Positions 10,790-21,582 of a stretch of DNA of 64,000 nt are shown piece by piece (the first letter of the stretch is position 1; each line of letters opens with the position of its first letter). Source of the DNA: Posidonia oceanica (lineage: Eukaryota > Streptophyta > Magnoliopsida > Alismatales > Posidoniaceae); assembly GCA_037176725.1 (NCBI GenBank), contig JAZBRS010000057.1, forward strand, positions 82,543,501 through 82,607,500. The letters are read 5' to 3'. A program made the translations under genes and the position numbers. Under the pieces are notes generated by a model. The model ran no database searches. It had not been told where the DNA came from and saw nothing but the letters and a program-made list of their open reading frames with translations.

Positions 10790-11411
10790 TGAGTTCTTGA
10801 TAGGCCTTACTGAGCATTTCTGGCGCTCTCCTTCGGTGGCCATTCTTGCTGCCACATATCTTGGCCTGACCAACGTTTCCACCGGAGAGGATTTTGTAGG
10901 CTCTCCTTTCCTTCTTTCCAAGTGGCTGCAGGTCCATTTCCCGAAGCTTGGACCCGCGAAGACAGATTTGATTGAGGAAAGGGTTTGCTCTTTGTCTACT
11001 GCCTTTATTGACATTTCCGCGCCTTCCACGTCCCATCCTCATAAGCACCAGGCGCGAGGTTCTTCAGTTGAGTTAGAGCTGATAGGGCCCACCCACTTTG
11101 TAGTGTACAACTCCCATCGCTGCTTCGAGATGGTGGGGCAGAAGAAGGGGGTGCCACCTCGACTGAGCTTTATTCCTCGTATTCGGGTTCGGGAGCGCAG
11201 TCTTCCATCTGATGCAGTAATGGTGTACTACATTCGGGCTCTCTGGTCGTCTCTGGACCGCCATGATGATTCAGAGGGGCCATCAACTGCTCCTTCGACT
11301 TGCTGCCTACCACGGGAGGATGTGCACTGGAAGTGGTATTCAAAGCTACTGCCCAAGCCCAGGAGTGGGTTGAAGCGACGGGCGTGCTGCGTAGGAAAAG
11401 GAAGAAGATGA
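10790..11411 (+). pseudogene. PMD gene 2, 3' part
   Basis: This continues the reading frame broken at 5110. The protein reads EFLIGLTEHFWRSPSVAILA and then GSPFLLSKWLQVHFPKLG, a motif typical of PMD-family proteins. It ends in a charged tail (LKRRACCVGKGRR) with TGA at 11409-11411. No nonsense codon is seen in this part. A 3'-UTR-like stretch with aatatatatatattcc follows. An ORF start within the LTR (10776) is artificial. Confidence 0.75.
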
Positions 11412-11605
11412 TTAGATAGGCAATTATTGTAATCTTTTATCTTTGGGGACCATGTATCTTTTCAAGGGAATATATATATATTCCATTTTTTCATCCTTGT
11501 TCATGTGTTTTGGACTGTTCTGAGTTTAGAAATACTCCCTGGTGGCTTTGATATTTGATCAATGGCCCTCTATCCAAAATCTGCAGTTTAAGTCACAGTT
11601 AAAAC

Positions 11606-11732
11606 GTAAGACGCTCAAACAGGCACTTATAACGTAAGACGCAGAAAATCAGGCGTCCAACATTCCTCTGTTGATCGTTATACGCTTGAGATGGCACGTC
11701 CAACGTTGGACGCTGATATTTGCTCGTTTAAC
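11606..11732. repeat. 28-bp foldback units, cluster 3
   Basis: Units at 11606-11633, 11634-11661, 11677-11704 and 11705-11732, as two abutting pairs 15 bp apart. Left arms GTAAGACGC (twice), GTTATACGC and GTTGGACGC; right arms end TATAAC, TCCAAC, TCCAAC and TTTAAC. It lies downstream of PMD 2, in the spacer before the polyprotein 3' end. Confidence 0.8.
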
Positions 11733-12175
11733 GCCCATGGACTGTTTTCTTGCATTACCTTAGCAAATTTGTTAGTCCATCTAGGAGTATGATTGCCCCT
11801 AGTCCAAAGTGCCTTCTGTAAACTCAGAAACATATTTAACATCGTGAAATCAACATGGTCACAAAACACTTGGTAACAACCTATATACAATGCATACTTT
11901 AAGCAAACCTAATGCTATGAATGGGAAAGAAATTAAGGGAAACTTAGGTTTTGAATAACAAGTATTGGCCTCAACTTTGTTGTCTAAAGATGATATGCCA
12001 AACGAGGGACTGTCTCTTCTTGAGATCCCAGTCTTAGCTCATAGGTGAATACCAAGCAACCGTCCTGAATAGGAAGGGTCGAGTACGACGCGGAGTCGTA
12101 AAATGTCCTAGATTTCGCATCACTGGCCTTTACTTGTTATCAGTTTCATGAGATGATGTTGGTTGGGTAGATTTT
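11733..12175. other. Spacer, no gene seen
   Basis: Unremarkable AT-rich sequence between foldback cluster 3 and the GATTTTT repeat. No coding potential recognised. Confidence 0.5.
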
Positions 12176-12179
12176 ACCC

Positions 12180-12325
12180 TACTCACTATTTTTGGATTTT
12201 TGATTTTATCATTTTTTTGGATTTTTGACTTTATCATTTTTTTGGATTTTTTATTTTTGATTTTTTTGGATTTTTTATTTTTTTGGATTTTTGATTTTTG
12301 ATTTTTTTTGGATTTTTGATTTTAT
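12180..12325. repeat. GGATTTTT simple tandem repeat
   Basis: Irregular repeat of ggatttttgattttatcattttttt-type units. On the minus strand it is a purine-rich tract downstream of pol, but it does not directly precede a recognisable LTR. Confidence 0.8.
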
Positions 12326-13088
12326 GGGAGATGAAGAATCCTCTGGGAAGTTGGGAAACTGGAGACCTTATGGTTGGAAAACCTTGGCAGTTTGGTCCCT
12401 TGTGCATCCTAGAGTCAGAAAATACCACGGGCTTGTTTTGGCACCTAACTGCCCCTAGACCTAGGCCTCTGCCCCTTGCCTCTCATTGTACTGTGCAGGA
12501 TGTGGGTAGAAGGAAAGTCCATGCCCTATCCTAAGATGTTGGCTAAAGATTTGAAGCCTAAACCCCTCTTAGTTCAAGGTTGATTCCTACTGCGCTTAGT
12601 ATTCCCCAGCTTTTCGATTTTGACTCTTGGACAGCTTCTTTGCTGCCGTCTTTTCCACTCTCTTTCTTTTCCCTTGCACATGGACAACTTCTTAGCTGCC
12701 TTCTTTTCTGACCTTTCTGCTTTCTTTTCTGGGTACTTTGGCAAGTAGTCTCACCCCTTCTGAGTGCTCAGTCAATAGATACTCGTTCCTTGATGAACCG
12801 AGACACTCTTTCATTTGGTACACTCCCCTGTTTTCTGCGCTTCTAGGTTTTGGCCTTACATGCCTACCCAATTTGTACTAGGGTAACGCGCCTGACTCGA
12901 GGATTGTGTGTGGACTTGTTATTCATGACCTGGGAGGGGGCTCCTTATGATTTGCCTCTATTTCAGTATGGGACCATTTCCTTTCCTTCTCCCATAAGGT
13001 GTTTGTGGGGTGAGGCTAAGGCAAGATTCCTAGGCTTCAACAACAGAGGGCCCTTGAGCACAGGTAGTCTGATGGCTCAATGTGCATA
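12326..13088. other. 3' flank of the polyprotein, no gene seen
   Basis: No conserved frame. Pyrimidine-rich stretches on the plus strand (12640-12730) are purine-rich on the minus strand and could include a polypurine tract, but no LTR edge is visible beside them. Confidence 0.4.
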
Positions 13089-14408
13089 TCAAGGGTAGTA
13101 CCTTTTGAGGTGCAGTGCATTCCAAGGGTATTCAAGCCTAGTGCCATCCTCTCTGGCCAAACAATAGGCATTGCCTAGATATGCCTCAACCACCAAGTAT
13201 GGTCCTTCCCAATTTGGTCTCAATTTCCCATGCTTGCGAGGAAGGAGTTCTTTAAGCACCTATTCACCAATATTGAATTTACGTTCAATTACTTTCTTCT
13301 TATATGCTCTCGCAAGTCATTCTTGGTAGAGGCGTGCATGCTCAGCTGCTTGCAACCGCTTCTCATCTAGCAAATCCAACTGTAGACTTAATAATTGCCT
13401 CTTATCCTCGGCAGTTATCTCATTGTCGAGTTGTATCCTGGATGAGGGGACCATGACCTCAAATGGGACTACCGTCTCCATACCATAAGTAAGCGCAAAT
13501 GGGGTTTGGCCCGTAGGCGTTCTTATGGAGGTTCGATAGGCCCACAAGGTATCAATTAGCTTATCTGTCCAGTCATGTCCCTTGGCTCCTTCTACCGTTT
13601 TCTTAAGGATTCGGATTAACGTTTTATTAGTAGCTTCAGCTTGCCCATTACCTTGCGGGTAATAGGGCGATGAATGATGCAAATTGATCTTAAACTTCTT
13701 ACAGAGCTTTTTAAAGTCTTGGGATATGAAGATTGCGCCATTGTCTGCTACCAATTTCTTTGGGATCCTGAACCTTGAGATGATATTCTTCCACACGAAC
13801 TTGCAAAGATTTGAAGCTTTGATTTCAGTGAACGCTTCCGCTTCAGCCCATTTGGTGAAGTACTCAGTGGCTGTGAGGATGAACCAATTCTGCTTTTCAG
13901 TGTCGAATGGTCTGACGACATCAAATGCCCACATAGAGAAGGGCCACACTGCTTGAGTCGGATTCAACTCTGATGCTGGCGCGTGTATTCTGTCTGCATG
14001 GATTTGGAACTACTTGCACCTTCTCACTTTGTTTATGCAATCTGCTTCTATTGTGGGCCAGTAGTACCCTCTGCGCAATATCATTTTTGCCATGAATTGA
14101 GAACTGATGTGTCCTCCACATATGCCTTCATGCATTTCTCTGATGATAATCACAACCTCTTCATAAGTGACATAGTGCAGCTCTATTCCGCTGAAAGACC
14201 TTTTGAAAAGGACCCTGGCTCTCATGAAGTATCTTGTAGCCATCCTCCGAACTGCCTCCTTGTCTTGTGAAGTTGCGTAGTCGGGGAAGATCCCGTCTTG
14301 AATGTAGTTCTGGATGTCAAAGAACCATGGGTTCCCGTCATCCTCTATGTTGTAGCAAACTTTAAGCATGCCTACTCTTGATTCCCCAACTTTTTGTCTA
14401 AGCTCCAT
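13089..14408 (-). pseudogene. Ty3/gypsy (Tat) integrase, decayed
   Basis: Minus-strand domain in the single pol frame. Order: zinc-binding HHCC region (HEGICGGH ... C...C) near 14010-14150, the catalytic core with Asp in WAFDVV, Asp in VADNGAIF and Glu in GQAEATNK, then the C-terminal part with HGKLRPNWEGPY and the natural end HLKRYYP at TGA 13089-13091. The D-D-E residues are all present. TAG at 14010 and 13260 and TGA at 13317 interrupt it. The integrase joins element cDNA to host DNA; this copy cannot be translated whole. Confidence 0.85.
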
Positions 14409-14411
14409 GGC

Positions 14412-14880
14412 CTATGGCTCAGTTGAGTCATTGGTAGGTATCCCATGTTGCTGAACCATTATTTTTTGCTCCCAGATATTGATGGGGAACTCGATTGAGG
14501 AAGCTAGTGAAGCGAGAGCATCTGCTAGTAGGTTATGACTCCGGAGGGTGTGGACGTACACCACTTGCTGAAACCGTGCCAATAGGAGGTGTGCAATGCC
14601 CTTGTATTCTTCTAGCATTGGGTTGAGGGTTCTATATTTGTTTAGAATTTGTCTTAGAACCAATTGAGAGTCTTCGATGAGTTTCAACCGCTTTGCCCCT
14701 AGCTCTAGTGCTAGCCGTAGTCTGAGGATCAAGGCCTCGTATTCTGCAACATTATTGGTATTTGTGGCGAAGTTTAGCTATACGGCTCGAGGAATGAGAA
14801 CTCCTTCCGGAGTGAGAAGTGCTACTCCAATGCCCGCCCCTTTTTTGTTGAGTGCTCCATCAAAGTAGAGAGTCCATTGT
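14412..14880 (-). pseudogene. Archaeal-type RNase H (aRNH) domain, decayed
   Basis: This second RNase H follows the usual one and is the hallmark of the Tat lineage. Catalytic acids are visible in order: Asp in LYFDGA, Glu in NVAEYEALI, Asp in EDSQLVL and Asp in LLADALASL. TAG at 14778 (plus-strand cta 14778-14780) and at 14412 interrupt the frame. The domain removes RNA from RNA/DNA hybrids in reverse transcription. Confidence 0.85.
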
Positions 14881-16200
14881 TGAGTGAGAGGCTCGGTGGC
14901 CTGTATTTCCAGTATCTCCTCATCGGGGAAGTCTGTTCGGACTGGTTGATAATCTTCTATTGGTAGTTCTGCCAGGTGATCTGCAATGGCCTGCCCCTTG
15001 ACTGCCTTCTGGGACACATATTGCAAGTCGAATTCAGTGAGGAGGAGTTGCCACCTTGCCAACCTTCCAGAGAGGGCTGGCTTCTCGAACATGTATTTGA
15101 TTAGGTCCATTTTGGCGATGTAACAGACTTTATGGGCTAGGAAGTAGTGTCTCAACTTTTGAGATGCCCATACCAAGGCCAAGCAGTGCTTTTCTATGGC
15201 CGTATACTTCTCTTCATAACCCAGGAAAGTTCTACTCAGATAGTAGATAGCTTTTTCCTTCTTTCCATCCTCATCATGTTGAGCTAGCACTACCCCTATT
15301 GATGATGCAGTGGCTGCCACATAGAGTAGCAAAGGCTTCCCTGGCACAGGTGCTGACAAGACTGGGGGAGTCATGAGATATGCTTTGAGTTCATCAAAAG
15401 CTTTCTGGCATTTCTCATTCTAGGTGAATTCCCTTCCTCCTTTCAGTAACTAATAAAATGGCTTACATCGATCTGCATGCTGTGAGATGAATCTCCTGAT
15501 GAATTGTAAGCAGCCAATAAGTCCTCTAAGTTCCTTGATGTTTCGGGGCGAAGGCATCTGTGCTATTGCTATGGCCTTTTGTGGGTCCACCTCGATCCCT
15601 CTTTTGCTGATGATGAAGCCCAATAGCTTCCCAGCAGTTACCCCAAACACACATTTCTTTGGTTTCATTTTCAGCTGATATTGCCTTGCTCTGCTCATCA
15701 CCCTTCTTAGCACCTCAAAGTGTGCCTCCCTTGTTCTTGATTTGACCAAGATATCGTCAACATACACTTCCATGTAGTCGTGCATCATGTAATGGAAGAT
15801 GGCCATCATCGCTCTCTGATATGTTGCGTCGGCGTTCTTGACACCGAATGGCATGACTACGTAGCAGTACATCCCCCATGGTGTGTTGAACAACATCTTC
15901 TCTTGGTCCTCCTCTGCTAGCTTGATCTAGTTGTAACTGGAGAAACCATCCATGAAAGATAGCATCTCGAATCCTGCTGTATTGTCCACTAGCAAGTCAA
16001 TATGTGGCAATGGGAAGTCATCCTTGGGACAGGCGGCATTGAGGTTGCGATAGTCAATGCAAACCCGAACTTTCCCGTCCTTTTTGGCCACTGGTACTAT
16101 AGTTGAGACCCAGCTGGGGTACACAACCACTCTGATGAATTTCGTTTTGTGGAGCTAGTCAATTTCTTCTTTGACTTTGAGGGCGAGTTCCGACCTTAGT
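14881..16200 (-). pseudogene. Reverse transcriptase and first RNase H, decayed
   Basis: The minus-strand frame shows KVRVCIDYRNLNAACPKDDF, TPWGMYCYVVMPFGVKNADA, the catalytic YVDD (about 15753-15764), KCVFGV and GRLARWQLLL of the first RNase H. Nonsense codons lie at 16155, 15927, 15450 and 15420, all TAG. No indel is needed to read the whole stretch, so decay is by point change. Sequence style (PWGMYCY, MMHDYMEVYVDD) fits Tat-like elements. Confidence 0.88.
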
Positions 16201-16772
16201 CGCCTCAGCTTTTGCTTGACGGGCTTGGTTCCAGAGTTTAGTGGAAGCAGGTGTTCCACTAGGGCTGATTGCAGTCTAGGCATATCCTTGTATTTGAAGG
16301 CTAGCACATCCACAAATTCTTTCAAGATTTGGACCATTTCCTCCCGCTCTTCTGGGCTCAGGCTTGCACTTATGAGTATTGGTTTTGGCTCTTCGGTGGT
16401 TCCCAGGTTGACCTCCACGGTCTCTTCTTCGGCTGCCTTGGTTTGCTCATCATATTTGTCCATGAGGTGCTTAAGGAGGTCTGAGTCTGCCTCTTGATCT
16501 TCTTCCTCATCACTGTAGCTAACCAGCTCATACGCCTCTATTCTTGCACACTTCCCAAACCGATCAAACTCTTCTACCAGGAAGACCATGTTAGCAGTAG
16601 CCAGCTCCTGAGGCAATGCCTTCGTGTATTGACACACGTGCATAGTTTTGGAAGCGGTGGCCGAAGTTGACCGCGAGCTGCTAGAACTAACTTGGTGATC
16701 CTCTCCCTTATTGAAAACAGAAAGTAAATTACTTTTATTCCTAGGAAATGAAAACAATGCAGAATTAAACAA
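16201..16772 (-). pseudogene. Linker and start of RT region
   Basis: Open minus-strand frame upstream of RT with acidic (EEEDQEADS) and RT-proximal sequence (LSPEEREEMVQILKEF, then LPLNSGTKPVKQKLRRL). It joins the RT domain in frame. An AT-rich 110-bp stretch at 16690-16800 before it, after a TAG at about 16806, could be an old intron, as some Ogre/Tat elements have; I cannot prove this. Confidence 0.65.
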
Positions 16773-16805
16773 AGTTTTATTTACAGCATCTAGGGGGATG
16801 CCTCT

Positions 16806-17456
16806 CTAGGCAGGCTCGTCAGGATTGACGTTCCCATCATCTTCGAGAAGCTCATAGTCGGCCCCTGGATCGGGGTCAACTTCAGGTCTCTGAGGTTGCA
16901 GACCTTCAGAGAGATCAGCCGTGAGGCGGCGGACCTTGTCTACGAGTTGTTGTGACTTGCGTAGAATTTGCCCCGGCCTTTGCTCCAAGGTGGAAAAGAT
17001 GTCCGGAGTTGGAGGAGGAGGAGGCTTGGAAGCGGCGGTGCCGGAAGAAGAGGGCAAAGAAGAAAAAGGTGGCCGATCCGGAGGTTCGGGGGCCGGTGCA
17101 CCTAACAGTGGTGGCGGTGATGTTGCAGTTTGACCTTTGTGAGGTTTTGTTGGCAACTCTTTTGCAGTCTGACCTTCGTGAGGTTTTGCTGCGACAGTCT
17201 GGCCTTCATGTGGCTCTGCTGTCAACTCCCTTGCAGTCTGACCTTCGTGAGGTTTTGCTGGCAACTCTTTTGCAGTCTGACCTTCGTGAGGTTTTGCTGC
17301 GACAGTCTGGCCTTCATGTGGCTCTGCTATCAACTCCCTTGCAGTCTGACCTTCGTGAGGCTTTGCTGGCAATTCAAGTGTTTGGAATAAGCCGGAAATG
17401 TTTACGTCGGCTGTGTCTTCTACACTTTGGAGAGTGTATTTGGTTGATTGCGCCAA
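16806..17456 (-). pseudogene. Pol linker with KPHEGQTA repeats
   Basis: Minus-strand frame continuing from the second protease. It holds a protein repeat built on KPHEGQTA/EPHEGQTV in about 12-residue steps, with a 36-residue (108-bp) higher unit repeated about twice at 17125-17380. A Pro/Ser-rich stretch and an acidic C-terminus follow. No known catalytic motif; probably a flexible linker before RT. Confidence 0.7.
17125..17380 (-). repeat. 108-bp tandem repeat coding KPHEGQTA units
   Basis: Plus-strand words gcagtctgaccttcgtgagg and gacagtctggccttcatg recur at a 108-bp period. The period is a multiple of three, so the frame is kept. Confidence 0.85.
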
Positions 17457-17537
17457 AATAATATTTGCCAGGGGAGATGAATTCGGATCGAATATCCCTA
17501 TGCTGGTAAAATGTCCTTGTAGATTCCACTGTAATGG

Positions 17538-18443
17538 TCATCCGTCGGGGAACTGGTTGAAACCGAGTCCTCCCCTTCCTTCTCTGTCACAGGCCTTCAC
17601 TGGCTCCTTCATTCCCTTTCCTTCTGGGCCTAAGCCCTGGCTTTTCTTGTAGCCAATTCTCCTCATGATTTCCCATCCCACATTCATGGACGGTCCTTTG
17701 CTTTTGGAGGATTCCTTCTTCTTGTGAAATAGCCTAGGCCTGGCCCACTTGTCCCTCAGCTTGACCATAGATACGACATTCTTGCCTTTTTCGGCACAGG
17801 TCAGCTTTTCTCGCACACTGAACTGGTGCGGCAGGTATATCACATTTGCCTCTGCTTCTTGGCCTAGTATGTCTCCTGCTATCTTGATGATTTTCCCATC
17901 GTGTGGGAATTTCAGGCATTGGTGCCGAGGAGATGATACTCCTTTTAGACTGTCCAGCCATTGTCTCCCCAAGATGATCTGATATGGGACATTGACGTCT
18001 ATGACGATTAGTTGGATTAGAACCAGAGCTGGTCCTATCCCTATCTTTGTGGTCCACTTGTCGTGTGCTTTTCTTTTGCAGTCATCATACCCGGCAATCG
18101 TCATATCAATGGGGGTTAAGGAGGCCTCATTCACGCCCAAGGCTCGTATTGTATTCAACGAGCAAATGTTCATTGATGCACTAGTATCTATGAGCACTTC
18201 AGAAATTAAGTGATTGTTTATAGAAATGGTTACATTCAATGGAGCTTTTCTCCTCTCTATTGGTGCCAACTCACTATTAGCAAAAGTAATGATTGGCTCT
18301 ACAAAGGCTGCTGTAGCTATGATATGGAGTTCCTCTACTGGCATGTCTGGGGCAACTTGGGCCTTCTCTAGCACTTCTAGCAGAGCTTTTCGGTGTTCAT
18401 TTGAGCTGTTTATGAGGTCATAGATCGAGATCCTGGCCTGCAT
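17538..18443 (-). pseudogene. Second retropepsin-like domain of the polyprotein
   Basis: Minus-strand frame: ISIYDLINSSNEHRKALLEV, then SELAPIERRKAPLNVTISIN, the active-site segment VLIDTSASMNI (Asp codon at 18186-18188), IILGRQWLDSL flap-end motif and a G-patch-like C-terminus (MRRIGYKKSQGLGPEGKGM). The catalytic triplet should be Asp-Thr/Ser-Gly; here Gly is replaced by Ser, so the protease is dead. A one-base deletion near 18450 separates it from the upstream frame. Confidence 0.8.
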
Positions 18444-18496
18444 CTTCTTTAATTACTCTAGATGTCATATTCTGCCGACCAGAGTCCTACTTCAGG

Positions 18497-19456
18497 TCAG
18501 ACCGGCTCTGCTTGCTCTGCTGGTGGCATGATTCGATTTGACAGCCTCCCTCCTATGGTGATGGGTGCAGCAGCCTCATTTCCTTTAGATGCTCCCTTCT
18601 TGAGCGGCCAGGCGAAGATGGACTCCTTCCGTATAGATCCGCTAAGCTCTGGTGGCTTTGTGGCTTTAGCCCACTGCTCTATTGGTACTCGAAAGATTGG
18701 GGATGATGGAGTAGTAGTGCTCCGAAGTACTAAAGTGTTGAGGGCCGGCAATTGACTTGATGGTGGCCTAGCTACTCTGAAGATTGGGGAGACTGGTGGT
18801 GACAGCAACTTGGGCTCCCATAGTGGTGATTTTCTCCATGGCAAACGTTGTGACTCCTCCTCCTTCCGAAGGGTTGCAATTTGTGGCTCTGGCATCTTGA
18901 ATGTGCATAGAATCCCTGGTCGGTTGGCTAGAATGCTAACAACTGCTTCTTGGTATTTGAATTTTAGCAATTGATGAATTGAAGATGCTACAGCCCCGAT
19001 CTCCGCTAGCCAAGACCTCCCTAGGATGAGTGGCTCCAGGACTTCCTCCTTCATAATGATCACCGAAGTGATACTGGTCAAAGGACCAACTGTGATTTCC
19101 ATGGGTATTGTCCCTAGTGCCAACTTCTCTTTCTGATCAAACCCAGTGCACATAAAGGGAGTCCTATCCAGCTCGCCCTCATTTAGCCCCAAGCTCTGGA
19201 GTGTGGAGAGAGAACTGAGGCTTCGGCTTGCTCTAGTGTCAACCAATACTCATTGCAGCACATTATCATTAATTCCCACTGTGATGACAAGTGCCAGCTC
19301 TTGCTTATGTGAGGGTGGAAGCTCTGAATCCTTGAAGACTATATTTTCCCGTTCAAATTGCTGATTGGCTTTTTGAACTTGGCTTTCTTCCTCTATGTCT
19401 TCTTGTGGCTCCTCCACTACTGCGGTGAGGTTGAACTGGCTAAGGAGCTCCTTCAC
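18497..19456 (-). pseudogene. First retropepsin-like domain (duplicate)
   Basis: Minus-strand frame in phase with gag. It shows KDSELPPSHKQELALVITVG, then VLVDTRASRSLSSLSTLQSL (Asp-Thr-Arg, codons at 19232-19240) and PLILGRSWLAEIGAVASSIH. The same order of motifs occurs again in the second domain downstream, so the element has two protease-like modules in tandem. Gly of the active triplet is Arg here. One nonsense TGA lies between 19250 and 19246. Confidence 0.78.
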
Positions 19457-19591
19457 TGTTAGTCCTTCATCTGCCTCACTGTCCCAGTCATCATCTGAGA
19501 TTATTCCCCATTGTTCAGCTTGATTATCCCAGTCCTCTTCTAGTTCAACGTGGTTGTCCCAGTCCTTTGATGGATTAGGGAGCTGCTCATC

Positions 19592-19930
19592 CTAGAATGC
19601 CATGACTTGATGCTTGGGGAGAGGGTCGTTGTAGACCTGTTGGGACGTCCTTGTCTGCTTTCCTTGTTTGGCTCTTTTGACCAGGACATCCCATTCAAAC
19701 ACATCTGCCTCCACCATGTCATAGACTATGTCCCTGAAAGTCCAGTAGTCATTGATGTTGTGACCATGCATTCTATGGAATGGGCAGTATTTGTTCCGGT
19801 CACAATTCAGCAATTCAGGCCTAACCGGCGGGAATTCGAGTGCTTTTGCTTCTTCCAGTTCTATGAACATGTCGGCCAATGTGACTGGTAGAGGAGGGTA
19901 ATGGTCTCTTCTTCCCTTTTTGCATGACAT
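19592..19930 (-). pseudogene. Gag C-terminal zinc-knuckle-like segment
   Basis: Minus-strand frame with YCPFHRMHGHNINDYWTFRD, which resembles the CxxxHxxxGHxxxxC knuckle of plant Ty3/gypsy Gag with the last Cys replaced by Tyr. Flanking Gln/Pro-rich repeats lie at 19950-20160. Frame is the same as gag, broken by TAG at 20156, about 20041 and 19592. Confidence 0.7.
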
Positions 19931-20155
19931 TAGAGGGGGAACATTATGATAACCGCTCCCATTCGTAGTGTTGTTGGGGGGATTTCGATTGTTGGCCTGG
20001 CCATTTTGAGTACCCCTAGTCCATTGCGCCCGGGGAGTGTTCTACATTGGGCGGATTTGTTGCTGAGGAGGAGGATTATTCCATGCCTGCTGCTGCTGAG
20101 GAGGGTGGCTCCAAGCTTGCTGTTGCTGAGGAGGAGGGTGGCTCCATGTTGGCTG

Positions 20156-21490
20156 CTACTGAGGAGGAGGGTGGCTCCATGGCGGCTGCTGTGAAGCCAG
20201 TATAGCCCTTTGATCGAATGGCCTGGGGGCGGGGCTCATCTTATTGACGACTCCGCTCACTCCCTCTACTACCTGTGCTTTCCGGCTTTTCTTTGGCTCC
20301 TCCATGAATTCATGCAAGTTTTCTTTAATGGAGGCTGCCACTTCATACAAAGCCGTTACATTGGGGCAATAGGCATTCACGAGCCCCTTCTTCATTGGTC
20401 CAATCGTATTTGCAATGAGGGTTTGGACCACTTGTCTCTCCGGAATGGTCTGCCCTGATCTGGCTGCCATTTCCCCCCATCTGTTGGCGAATGTTACCCA
20501 GCTTTCGCCTTGCTTCATGACCTCCTTGCTTAGGTCGTGGAAGGTTGGCTTTGGGTCAATCTTGTGCTGGTATTTTGTAAGGAAGCTCTCTCTGATCTTA
20601 TTAAAGCTGCTGAGGTCTTCCTTGGAGAGAGTGAGAAACCAATCCATTGGCTCTCCTTCGAGTGAGTAGAAGAACAGGTGTACCACAAGCCCCAAATCAT
20701 GGAAATAGGGGGCTGACTCCATTTGGAACCGCACTAGGTGACTGAGTGGGTTGGTGGTTCCATTGAACTTGGGAGTCTTCGAGTACTTGAAACCTGGAGG
20801 TAACTTGAATGGGGGGAACCAGCTCATGTCAAAGTTTGCCGGAGCCTGGGTATGTATCCCTAATGCACTGAGCATTTTTCTCATCTCATCCAAATTTGTT
20901 ATCCCAGCTGATGGGGTCGGGACATGTGAATTGAAGGACGGATGGTTCTGCTGCTGATGGAGGTAGCTGTTGCAGAAATGTTGAGGTGCGACATGCTCGT
21001 ATTGCGGGGGAGATGCCTGGTGGTAATGATGATCTGGCCGAGGCTGATTGCCTGCCAGAGGTGGTTGGGGATGTCTTGGATAGACTCCTTCCTTGTACTC
21101 GCCATGTGGCATGTAGTTGTGTTCTTGAATCAAGGGGTTGGCCCTTGAGTTATAAGCTTCGTTGAGCGTTGTGGCCTGACCTGGGTGGTTTATGTCCGGC
21201 GGTGGGTTGCCATTTGGTCCCTGGTATAGATCTTCAGGGGTATGGTCCGCATCTGGCCTTCGTTGTCCTTCACCGAGGTGGGGTGGCTGCTAGAGGTTGT
21301 TTAGACATGGCCTCGTTTGGGCTGATGTCTCTTCATTTAAGAATTGGTACATGGCTTTGTACTGGATTGAGTTCGGATCTAAGACTTCTCCGGTGATTGG
21401 GTGGTATATTGTAGGCTCCTCTCCTGAGGTACTTGCTGAGTCTGACCTCTTTCTTTCTGGCTGGCCAGCTTCATGGATTTGATTCATCAT
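20156..21490 (-). pseudogene. Gag capsid region (Retrotrans_gag), decayed
   Basis: Minus-strand frame with the capsid signature: KYSKTPKFNGTTNPLSHLVR, then SLEGEPMDWFLTL, FLTKYQHKIDPKPTFHDL and SWVTFANRWGEMA. I take the Met pair at 21490/21487 as the likely start (MMNQIHEAGQPERK); the open frame extends further upstream without an ATG. A TAG at 21290 splits the N-terminus from the capsid part. Gag forms the particle in which cDNA is made. Foldback cluster 4 lies 36 bp upstream of the proposed start. Confidence 0.82.
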
Positions 21491-21525
21491 TGCTGCAGCT
21501 TTTGAGATGGAATTGGCTTCAGGGT

Positions 21526-21582
21526 GTAATACGCCTTCGTATAAGGCGTATAACGTTGGACGCAAGATATCAGGCGTTCAAC
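21526..21582. repeat. Foldback units, cluster 4 (near-perfect hairpin)
   Basis: Unit 1 at 21526-21554 has arms GTAATACGCCTT and AAGGCGTATAAC with one mismatch and a 5-nt loop. Unit 2 at 21555-21582 abuts it, with GTTGGACGC and GCGTTCAAC arms. It lies just upstream of the gag start. Confidence 0.85.
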
